Source of the DNA: Pelobates cultripes
Taxonomy: Eukaryota; Chordata; Amphibia; Anura; Pelobatidae
DNA length: 64,000 nt
NCBI GenBank assembly: GCA_933207985.1
Contig: OW240916.1
Coordinates: forward strand, 270,711,275 to 270,775,274
Direction: 5' to 3'
Below the pieces are notes generated by a model. The model was not told where the DNA came from and did no database searches. It was given only the letters and a program-made list of their open reading frames with translations. A program made the translations under genes and the position numbers. Position 1 is the first letter of the stretch, and each line of letters begins with the position of its first letter. Positions 23,401 to 33,400 of the stretch are shown here, piece by piece.

Positions 23401-25447
23401 CTATCTGTCCATACAAAACAATATGGAATGATTTTACTCTCTTTACATTATATTGTCCATTTAACGCCCTTCCCCTAATGAAAGACATAAGGAATTATAT
23501 AGAAACTAAGTGTTTATTGGTATTTATTTTTCTCCATTGATATCTGTCACTTTAAGATGCTTTGTAAAATTGTGTTATCTTGCAGTGTGTGTGTGTATAA
23601 AAAGTTAAAGCAGGTCTTAAAATTTCAAGTTCATTTGCTAGTGGAGAGTGGAAGGTTTGAGCCCTGCACCGCATAACCACTTTTATTAAACTTTTTCCTA
23701 CATTTTGTTCAGATTATAGAAGAAGATGCCTCTCTAGTGGAAATTGGACCCCGCTTTGTCCTAAATCCCATTAAGATTTTTCAAGGAAGCTTTGGTGGGC
23801 CGACGTTATTTGAGAATCCTCACTATCAGTCTCCTAACATGGTAATGCATTGCTCCTTTGTATACTGAAACGGCAAACACTATAAATTACTGGGAGATTC
23901 CTGGAGTTGGGGGTGCTCAGGGGGACTTGACTTTTTCCAGGTCCTCATGACTGATGTAATAACATGTGGGTTCCAGTCATGAATTGTCCCACTGGTTTAA
24001 TTTGTTCCACCCAAAAAGAGCATTCTAACACAATGCACTTGACTGTTGTCCAGAAACGACTCCATACTGGCCCACTTTACAATTCACACACAAACTGGAC
24101 AGATGTGTACCCCAGGGTTTTAGATCAGAAACAGGAAGTACATTGAATGAAACATTTTAATACACCTTCCATCAACCACCAACCCAGGCTTTTATTATTT
24201 TATATTGTGTTTTGGATGGAGATTTAGGGTCACTGTATGTGATGTAACTCCTAAATGTGTTTAAACTCCAATATCTGCCTCCCCTCCTACCATTCTTAAT
24301 GTTCTGCTTTTAACCAAGCCTCCTCATATTCAGCTTTGTCTGTAGCTTATATGCATATATTTTTATACCTGTTACCCATTTATCCATCACTCCCTCGTTA
24401 TGTAAATTGTTTGCTGTTTCTCCCCTTTACAAATGACACTTTTCTTCCTCTGCTTCACTGTATGTACCCACCCCATTTTACCTTCCATTTCCAGTATGTA
24501 TTTCTTATGGATTTTGGTTCCCTATAGCTTCTTTATGCATGCTTCACATACATTTTTAACTGCCCCCCCTTTTAATACATACTCCCTTCTCCTCTTTATG
24601 ATGATCTTCTTTGTTCTATTTTCCCCTCCATGCATACTCCCATTTGGGCAGTACTTTCAATCTGGGATAATGACAAAATGTTCATCTTGCATTATTGAGG
24701 CGGCTAAAAAGAGGACTCTCCTGGACAGTGTTAAGACTCTTTGCATCAGGGTTAGAGTACCTATTTAGCGCTCACTAGCATTGCTGAGCTTATCAAATAA
24801 GCCGTGTTTTATTGGGCCAACAATTGTTTCTTTGAGTTATAGTTCATTTGGCAGCTAACTTCTGGAGAATGCTAGCCGCCGAATCACAAAACCCCAAACC
24901 CTTAGAGAAAGCACCCTTTACAGTAGAATTTTGGTGCTAAAATGAGAAACACTACAAGTTGAGATGGAGGTGCAGAAAAGTTGCGCTCACGGAGGAAAAA
25001 CGAATACTGTATTTTGTCATTAAAAATTGCTGCATTAAAATAAAAAAACTTAAAATCTTAAACTGAAATGTAACCTACACATTTATTTTTGAAGATTTAG
25101 TTATAGGTATGAAAAAACTCTCCTGTATGTTAAGGCTATGTTTTCTCTTGTGGTTCTCAAGACCTTTTTAACCATAAGTTAATTTTGTTCCATTAAAGCA
25201 TCGGCGCCTTATCCGGTTAGCTACAGCTGCGAAGGTGAGAGAGAGGCAGCAAGTGAAGGAATTGCAGAAGCTAAAGAAGAAGGAAGAAGTATCCATCGTG
25301 CCGCCTGATCCCACGGCGGACGTCTTTTACACACCTGCCGAAATAAAGCCACAGCCGGTAGAGACACAGCCGCCTCAGCTGAAGCCAAGCATTAAAAGAA
25401 AAGACAAGCAATTCAAACGCCAAAGAATGGCTAAAAAACGCCACTGA
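17458..25447 (+). CDS. brix1: BRIX1 ribosome biogenesis protein (ten exons)
   Basis: BRIX1 is a nucleolar protein with a Brix domain that binds pre-rRNA and is required for assembly of the 60S subunit. Exons read from splice sites are 17458-17592, 18939-19050, 20381-20424, 21438-21508, 21773-21822, 22148-22221, 22370-22420, 22998-23099, 23713-23841 and 25199-25447. Phases join to 338 residues (human 353). The Brix domain begins near residue 46 and contains KERVLIFSSRGINFRTRHLM, INEVCEMKNCNKCIYFEAKK, KFLVQNIHTLAELKMTGN, RPLLSFD, TPRYHPKSQPFVDHVF and EIGPRFVLNPIKIFQGSFGG. The last exon adds a Lys-rich tail (KRKDKQFKRQRMAKKRH) that fits nucleolar retention. The N-terminal 45 residues are basic, low in order and differ from human, as expected. 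All junctions are GT-AG. A TTAA element lies in the second intron. The frame is intact. Confidence 0.97.
19630..20128 (-). mobile_element. Three-hairpin TTAA MITE, copy C (reverse orientation)
   Basis: Bounded by TTAA at 19630-19633 and 20125-20128. Relative to copy A it is inverted: the cactatagtgccaggaaaac palindrome comes first, the ataggaaagcatt hairpin is central (about 19867-19898) and the ggcacccagaccacttcatt hairpin is last. It lies in the second brix1 intron and includes an A run at about 20031-20048. Confidence 0.86.
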
Positions 25448-25616
25448 ACTGTGGGGAGAGGGAAGAGATTTATTTAGTACAAAGCAGATTAGCCATGGCC
25501 ATCAATTTGTTGTTTGTTCATCCTAAGACTTTTGTTGATGGTCCAATTAAGGGTTGCAGGCTTCTGTTGCCCACCTGTGATTTACAGGTTTCAGAGTCTA
25601 GAAAGTCTTTTATACA

Positions 25617-25622
25617 AATAAA
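25617..25622 (+). terminator. brix1: Candidate brix1 polyadenylation signal (proximal)
   Basis: AATAAA 170 bases after the stop codon. A second AATAAA lies at 25983-25988, so alternative 3' ends are possible. Confidence 0.5.
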
Positions 25623-26070
25623 CCAAATAACAAAAACAAGCCACTTCACTATTTTTATATACATACACTCATAATTTGGTAATGTGAGGAATTCTCGTCT
25701 TGCGACAAGCTCATGCAGAACTCTCACCTCTCTGTATGCTTCATATGTAAGAAGCAGAACTATTTTTTTTTTTTCTTACCTTAACCCTATGATTATTGCT
25801 ACAAGTGCATTCAATGCTTGGCATAGTAAGTTCTTTTTGTGGTAAGCTTATTCAAATACAAGTATACACTAAAAATATCCATATTCTCCTACCCGACCAG
25901 GAAGTTGTTTCGGGCATATTCTATCCCTTCTGTGTTGTTGGGTTACTTGGCAATACATTGTAAAAGAACAATATGTCGTTCAAATAAATTTTGTTAATTT
26001 TATAATATGTAGGCTATAATTATGGAGGCTGCTCTTATCAGAAAGCCTCTGATTGTGTATATTTTAAAGT

Positions 26071-26230
26071 TTAAAGGAACACTATACGGTCACGAACACA
26101 AACTTATTCCAGACCCTATAGTGTTAAACCCACCATTTAGTTGGTTTCCTCCTCCCACCCCCTTAAAATGAGTTTAAACTTACCTTATTTCCAGCTCTGC
26201 ACGGGTCCGTCGACGCTGAACTGAAAGCAT
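26071..26230. mobile_element. Fragment of TTAA-type element
   Basis: Begins ttaaaggaacactatacggtc at 26071 and continues with the cagaccctatagtgtt motif seen in the element at 56772-57352. The right end was not found. Confidence 0.5.
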
Positions 26231-28640
26231 AGTTGATTTAGAGAATTTTTCCAGCTGGGCTATTTTGACGTTTAATTTGAAATTCACTTTGAACTCTCAA
26301 ATTTAGTGAATAACTCTGTTGGTTTCAGCATGTTTTGTGATTAAGCGTTTCAGCACTTTTTTTTTTTTTACTATACTTTCACATTTAAATTGATGGGAGT
26401 AATGTGATTGGATAGGTAGTCCTGCACCCATGCTTTGCCTAGCAGGCTGATTTATTTATCTTTGGGTAGTTTGATATTATTTCATTACTTATAGGGAAAC
26501 TGCAGACTGGAAGGCTGCAGATAAGAGGATCTTCAGCTTTTGCTAGATGTTTTAGATATGTTCACAATAAAAAAAAAAAAAATTGAGTGCATGTTTTTAA
26601 AGGGTGTATATGTACTAAACAGTGAATTTTATTTGGGCAGTGGAGTGTTTACCTAAAAGGGTTATTAACTAAACTGAAGTGACACGAGTGGCAAATTCTA
26701 AGCTGGAGGGGGACAAATGTCAGGTAGGCAGGCAGAGGGGAGGACTTGGGAGGCACAGAGTGAGGGGGCTCTGCTGCTATTGGAAGCCTGTGGCCAGCAT
26801 GCTGGTGCTAGATGTTCAATACACAACTCACATCAGCCAACTGGAACTCTGGTGGAGTTACACATCTGGAGGGGTTAAACTTTGTGCAGCATTTCATAAT
26901 GAAATACTGCACATAGAGATACCAGGCACCATGACCTTTTCAAACCACTTCAGTGGTCATGGTGCTTGGTGTAACCCTTTAAGGGCTGGCTATAGTTTTT
27001 TGTTTAGTTTATGGTAGTTTTGAATTCTATGTTAATAATTTATTTTTCCATAATCTGGAACTTCATAATTCTACCCAAGGTAACTTATTTTAGTGCAAAG
27101 CCCCTAAGCTTTTGAAAGCTATTCGATATTCACCCAGTCCAAGTCTATGGTGCCACTTTGGCCAAATCATCTAACCAAAAGATTTTTTTTTTTTCCTATT
27201 ATACAATTTAATGCCAAATACAATAACCACAAAAAACACATTAAAACAAATATATACAGAATACACATTATTGATCTCTTAATGCAAATATAACTTCAAT
27301 TTATTGGGCATCCTATAATCTATTTTCAAATCAATGTGGGTGCAATTAGGGATATATTTGCCACGACAATTGAATGTTCCTGCTTATTGTTTAATTTTTG
27401 TAACAATTTATAGAACATTCTTTAAGCATTTATCTGGGGTTGTTCATAATCGTTGGATTTAGTGGTTCTCAATTAAAATCATTTGATTGACAGTGTGAGG
27501 TGGCGGATGCACATGCTTTTCTCTGGGATAGAGATAATCAGAACAGGGATATGAATGCATAATAGATGAAACCTGTTTTAATAAAATAAATTTGTTGCAC
27601 CATAAGCCGGTCTCCTTAGGCACGCCCCCTTACTCTGGCTTTGTGCATACCTTTGACGCCGGTCACTGACTGCTCTGAGTTATTTGAACAAAACAACCTG
27701 CAGTAGAAGGAGAGGAGTACCAGGGGGACATATAGTAAGAATATCACTCCTTGTTGGCGTTTCTCTGTCTGCAACCAGATTTGTGAATTAAAAGCCGCTC
27801 ACTCAGTGCTGTTGGAGCAGAAGCTGTTGGCATACTTTTCATAAGTCTTTCTGGCATGAGGGAAGTGAATAAGGAGACAGGCGTATGGTGCAGTATTCTG
27901 TAAAACATATTTTTGTGCAAAACTATAAAAATTTGAGCATGCAACAAATACCCTTCTGTCGCATTAAAGATTTTATGTTTTGGCTAAGTGAGCAAGGTGA
28001 ATGGCTAGTGAATGACTCCCCTAAAAATGTTTTTCCTTGCTGTGGCAACGTTAATGACCAATGGAGTGATACAAAAAAAAAAAGTTTATTTAAATGCGCA
28101 CAGGGATTAGAGAGTGTGCACAGGTAACATTGTATTTTTTCTCTTTTCCTGTGCAGACAATACAGTATATTAATGAGGCCAAAATCAAATTTATTAAAGT
28201 TGTATTGGTGCCTGGAGCGTCACTTTATCAAAGATCGCCTTTCCATGATTTATCCCATCTCTCCTCTTCATGTTTGGGTAAGGGGACCATTTCACACTTC
28301 TCCATCAGTTTATATGACATTCTTGGTGTGGGCTGTTTTGATACTTGTACTAATATCCCATAAACTGCTGGACTAATGGAATTTTCAGCTCATGATTTTG
28401 CAGCAATTCTCATTTTCTGATTTCATTTGTATGGTATAAAATTAAACCTTAATTTTGTGATCTTGGCTTTAAATGGAAATGCTGAACAATTTGCCTTGTT
28501 TCACTTATAGCATCATAATTTATGATACATTACAATTCCTGGAAACATTTAGTGACCTGGAGGCAGGACCAGTGTGACCAAAAGGCGGTACAGGCAGCTT
28601 CATTAGGGTGAAATCTACTAAAATCCAAAAAATGGAACTG
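26230..28640. other. Convergent spacer between brix1 and ttc23l, no gene seen
   Basis: Downstream of brix1 the sequence is AT-rich with A and T homopolymers (about 26563-26580). Around 26930-26985 there is a decayed fragment with the accacttcagtggtcatggt motif of TTAA elements. Open frames of 60-112 codons here have no recognisable content. Confidence 0.45.
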
Positions 28641-28850
28641 CACTCAATCAATTTATAAAAGCCTGTGTGCAAACAAACCTGGGGCCAGCATCAAGGCCCA
28701 ATAAGTAGTGAAAAGTCACCAAAGAAAGGAAAATGTCTGGACCTTTGGGTCGAAACGCTGCTGGACACTAGTTTTAATAAAAATGCCTATCTAAGCCTTG
28801 GAGTGGCAGGACCTTTTCCTTTCTTAGGGGGCAATGTCCAGGTGACACAA
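28640..28850 (+). repeat. Short interspersed repeat with tgggtcgaaacgctg motif
   Basis: The segment acctttgggtcgaaacgctg followed by ttttaataaaaatgcctatc resembles tails of a repeat type also seen at about 34450-34600 (reverse) and 61290-61380. A short stem followed by GAAACG and then an A/T-rich stretch is the shared layout. Confidence 0.4.
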
Positions 28851-29231
28851 AGGAGCTTGGGGGGGGGAAAGTAAGAGATGCACAAAGGCTCGGGGGGGAG
28901 GGTGAAAGGGAAAGGTGGGGAAAAGAGACACAAGGGGAGTACAAAATACACAAAAAGGGTTATAATTTACACTAAATGGGATGCAAGACATACAAAGGCA
29001 GTATACGATTTACTAAAGGGGGATGAAAGACAAAAGAGGGTGAAAAGAAATGCTAAAGGGTTTTAAAAGACACAGAGGTGAAGACACACATTATAGGATA
29101 AAGCAATGTGACATTTTTATCCCTGCTAATGCAACACTGCAGTCCGTTTCCAATGTCCTTGGCATTATTCTTTGATACCGCCTGACCTGGAAGGGAAAAA
29201 ACATGTTTATTTTGGTCATGTAAACAATTGC

Positions 29232-29259
<28 letters not shown>
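29232..29259. repeat. (TA)n microsatellite
   Basis: Uninterrupted TA dinucleotides between ttgc and attactttc. Confidence 0.95.
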
Positions 29260-29263
<4 letters not shown>

Positions 29264-29394
29264 CTTTCTGACTTTCAAGCAGTTAGGTTACTATTGCCCA
29301 ATGGCATGAGAGCTGCATCACACCAGCCTCAAAGCCTTCCATGAGGACCTACTGGCAGTCTCCCACAATGATTGGAAACTACTGTCTCTGTGCT

Positions 29395-29660
29395 ATCCTT
29401 CTGGTTGAAATATCTTCACTGTGCCTAGAGGGATATCAGCTATACCTCACTGACGAGGCCCAAAAGAAGGCCAAAACGATTGTCTGGGGTTGCTGTATCT
29501 CTTGTGCAGAGTGAGCTTGCAGGCATTTCAGATCTGGACTGCCCGTACGGGTGGGACTAGTCTGATATGCTTCAGATATGTTCTAACTGTAATAGCACAA
29601 GTGAGCAAAAACTATTTTGAGACCTGAGCGGGGGTGTACCAAACGGCAAGCTGTTGAGTC
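29395..29660 (+). mobile_element. Interspersed repeat with hammerhead core, possible Penelope-like relic, copy 1
   Basis: Aligns by eye with the reverse complement of 35475-35715 over its whole length, including cactgtgcctagagggatat, tgtctggggttgctgtatct and gcacaagtgagcaaaaacta. Penelope-like retroelements are known to carry hammerhead motifs in their terminal repeats, so that class is proposed. No reverse transcriptase frame is present. Confidence 0.6.
29432..29499 (+). ncRNA. Hammerhead ribozyme motif (type I), decayed
   Basis: Stem I pairs gata(t)cagc and acctca upstream with tggggt and gctgtatc downstream. The core CTGACGA sits at 29450-29456, stem II is GGCC/GGCC with loop CAAAAGAA, and a two-pair stem III with loop GATT is followed by the GTC cleavage triplet at 29482-29484. 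Every part of a type I hammerhead is present in order except that G12 of the required GAAA is A (reads AAAAC), so this copy is expected to be inactive. It lies in the spacer between brix1 and ttc23l. Confidence 0.72.
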
Positions 29661-30018
29661 TCTAAGCTTTTGTCTGTTCTCATCATTTCTATGTTGCTTT
29701 AATATCTTCATGATTTAAATATTATAGTCAAGGATTTCCATAAAGATGGAACAAACGTTATTTATTCATGTAACATCTTGTTCAGGCTACCTATTTTCTT
29801 TTGGAGACATTTTCCAGGATCCTTTTTTGTTCCTCGTGGGTATTTATTATTATCCCAGCAGACCCCAGTTAAAAAGTCAAACCATTCTAGAATGAATTGA
29901 CAGGGCAATACAGTGTGTTCTAGTAGGTATGGTTGGTCCTTGGAGTGTTCCATTATTTTGTCTCAACTTGCCAACTCCTTTGACTTAGACTCACAGGTTA
30001 TATGAATTGCATTTTTAG

Positions 30019-30024
30019 TTTATT
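30019..30024 (-). terminator. ttc23l: Candidate ttc23l polyadenylation signal
   Basis: TTTATT on the plus strand, AATAAA on the coding strand, about 470 bases past the ttc23l stop codon. Other AATAAA hexamers exist further on, for example at 29761. Confidence 0.35.
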
Positions 30025-30374
30025 TACATTTATACATTTCTGATAAATATATTTTACCTATATATAATGTTTACCTATTAAATATGATTTTATATATACA
30101 CAACGAAACAGCTGTCCATGAGTGGTACACTGGCTTTGCTCCTTTTCCTGAGTTGTGTTTCAAAGCTGTTGTGTACAGCAGACACATACTCCAAGGAATC
30201 CATGTATAAAGTGGAATTATGTGGCAAAAATGTGGTTCTTTGTTGAGCTCATTTACATACGCCTACCCAGAATCCTTTGCAGTAGTGGGAGCACTGTTAA
30301 AGTGAATTTCTTTGGGAAAAAGCAAGTCTTATGGCTTGACTGGGGTGTGTGTGTATTTGTGTTGAGCAATGTCT

Positions 30375-30377
<3 letters not shown>

Positions 30378-30416
<39 letters not shown>
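30378..30416. repeat. (TA)n microsatellite passing into TG repeats
   Basis: TA run followed by tgtgtgtgtatgtatatg, in the ttc23l 3' flank or 3' UTR. Confidence 0.93.
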
Positions 30417-30423
<7 letters not shown>

Positions 30424-30492
30424 ATGTATATGTATATAAAATCATGTTCAATAACTAAACTTTCTGTGTAAATATAGACTATTAAGGTCAAC

Positions 30493-33400
30493 TTACTTCT
30501 TCAGTGTATCCAGTATTTTTTGTGTCTCTCGGCTTTTAGTGTGCTGAGTCCCGTACACTACAGTCTGAATTCCGAGACACTGTTAGAAAGCACATGGAGT
30601 AGATGTTTGTACACATGGGGTTGATAAATGCCACACATGTTTAGGATACATTAACAAAGAATAGGGAATGTATATAGACAAAACAAAAACATTTGTGCCA
30701 ATCTCATGCTGGCAAAGACAGAAGGCCAAGCTCAAATTGTGGGATATAGGAAGAAGTTGTATTTCACGGAACATGGCAAGTCCCAGCACAGTGTCTGTAA
30801 AAGTCAGGTATACTATAAAGGAACACTATATCATTAGGAATACAAATGTGTATTCCTAAAACTATGGTGCATTGGAAGCCGTTTAGGTTACTGCCCCCCA
30901 CCTGTAGGTATTTTACTTACCTTTTAGCTCTCCCAGTGCCAGTCTCCATTGCCATGGCTGAGATCATCGAGATTGATGTACTCTGCCAATCCAATTCTTT
31001 CCCATAGGAAAGCTTTGGGTTACTAGTGCACATGAATGGCAACACACCACGCTGAGCCAATCATACGGTCTCTGAGTTTAGAATTAGAAAAGTTTTAATC
31101 AGCTATTTTAAGGCATTCAAAACTTAAAATGTAAACATTGCCATTCTGCAGAACGGCAATATTTCCACTTGCAGTGTTAAAATGGGGGAGCGTGACACGC
31201 AGAAAACATCACTGAGATAAAGTGGTCTATAGTGTCCCTTTAAATATTGTATGGAATCTCATTACATTGAATGTCTGGTGCCGAGAAGGAGAGAAGGCTG
31301 TGGTGGCTGGTGTACAACTTTCTTGCCTCCCCAGCACTAGACACCAGAGACAGCATGGAGCTTCTCTCTCTTCTTGTCTGAGTAAGGCAAGGAGAGAGAT
31401 AATGAAATTAAAACGTTTGCGTTAGTGTATGTCCATGTGTTAGTGGGTATTAATGCTGTAGTGTCACCAACCAATTAATGCAAGAGTTTATAGCTCATAC
31501 AAATAATGATTTCAGACACAGAGTCCCTTGTCGATACCCTTGTGGCTGATACCTTTTCCCTGTATTGCTTTAAACCTCTCTTTATGCGGAAAGTAGCAAA
31601 GAGCAGAAAAGCAGAACTGTAATTTCCAGAGAAGTGAAAATTCCTTATCCCTTTACCCCAGAATACTCTATTGCAACATTTGCTGGATTAAATTTAAAAA
31701 AAAGCGCAAAAGTTAAATACTTACGTCCACTTCACTTCCACATTCCGGATGACAGAGTCGTCCCATTATGCATTGAAACCACCCTACGCATTCTGCGTCT
31801 GCATGAACCTTTGACATTTCTCCCCCCAGTGCCACACCTGTGCATGTCCTGTGCCTTTGGCAATGTAGGGGTTACTATGCTGACACAGCTTACATGTTTT
31901 ACCTGGTCTGCCCAGGACTGAATGCAAATTAATATATAAAGAAACATAGCATGATAAAAAAAAAAAAAATAACAATCTATAGCTAAGTTTTTATAAGCTA
32001 TTTGGTTTTACAAAAATCTCCACACTGACACTGCCTTTTTAACCACCATTTGTTAAGTAGCCACATTTCCCAATTTAAAGCAGAGGTAGTCAACCTGGCC
32101 CTTACTGCCCTCTAGTGGGCGGTTTGGGATTTCATGTGGGGGGGTGGGTTCTGCAGAAAACACCTGGTGGGCCTTGATCCTTTGATCTCCCCAGCCTGCC
32201 CATGCAGAGCCAGCCTTGATGAAGGCCCTCTCGTGCTGGTGGGGAGATCAAAGATCTCCCTCACCAGCCCGCTAGCACTTAGTTCCAGCAGAGGGAGGGA
32301 AGGGCCTGGGAGGCTCTGTGTTCCACAAGCAGGCTGGTCTTAGCATTGCCGCCTGTTATAATGGCAACGCTCCGATACATTGCTGTGCTTGCAGGAGGAC
32401 AGGAGAGACAGCCTGCAGCCGGAGGAGTTGCAGGCTAAAGTTAACATGCCACCACTGGACCACCATGTCCCCCCTCCCTGGTAAAAGGTAAGAAGAAGGG
32501 AGGGTGAGACATTAAGATAGATTTTCACATCTCTCCTACCTACACACAGCATAGACCCTATACACCCTTCACACACTACACCCCTTACACCCCTCACACA
32601 CTGCACCCTTCACACACACACACACACAGCATCCTTTACACACACTGCACCACTCACACACACAGCACCCTTCTCACACACACAGCGACATTCACCCACA
32701 CACTGCCCCCTTCAGATACACAAACAGCACTCTTCACACACTGCGCCCCCACACACACACACTATGCCCTTCACACACACACACACAGCACCCTTCACAC
32801 ACACACAGCACCTCACAGACACACATAGAAAAAAAGTAGAATAGAAAATAGAGAAAAAAATTTAAGTACATATTTAAAAAAAATAATAAATAACCTCCTT
32901 TCTAAAAAAACAACATAAATTTAGTTACTGCTGCATTGGTGGGTGGTAAGGAAATTTTACCATCAACAAAGATACAAAAGTGGGTGGTAGGTATTAAAAG
33001 GTTGACTATCCCTGATTTAGAGCATAAATCCCCATACAGTTAGATTTTGAGCAAAGCATTGGGGAATTGCCATATTGTGTTGCAAGATTTATAAACAATG
33101 CACATACAGAGAGTTAACATAATTACCTTCTTTAACAGTTTGTAGCCTTTCACAACGTTACCATCTGATAAGCAAATGCTGCCCATAATACTGAGGATGT
33201 CTGCCCCAATTTCACTGAATTCAGCGTCTGAGATCATAGCTTCATGGAGCAGACTATAAGCCTCCTAAAAGTCACAGGGAACAAATGCGAAGAATTTTCT
33301 TGTTAAAATAATTGTTTGGATTGCACAGCATTTAGGCACATGCCCTCCTGGGGTTGATTACTGCTATATGTTTTATTTATATTAAAAGCAAAATGATAAG

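Larger units (their letters stand above)
32081..33014. mobile_element. Non-autonomous hAT-like transposon, 934 bp
   Basis: Starts CAGAGGTAGTCAACCT and ends AGGTTGACTATCCCTG (14 of 16 inverted matches). The 8-bp target duplication is atttaaag at 32073-32080 and atttagag at 33015-33022 (7 of 8). Same family as 6780-7512, sharing the gtgggtggtag segment near the right end. A CA-rich internal tract lies at about 32560-32825. It is in the last ttc23l intron. Confidence 0.88.

Noticed and set aside
17592..25198. snoRNA genes in brix1 introns
   Set aside because: Ribosome-biogenesis genes often host them, but I found no convincing C/D or H/ACA box pair by eye; a snoRNA covariance search would decide.
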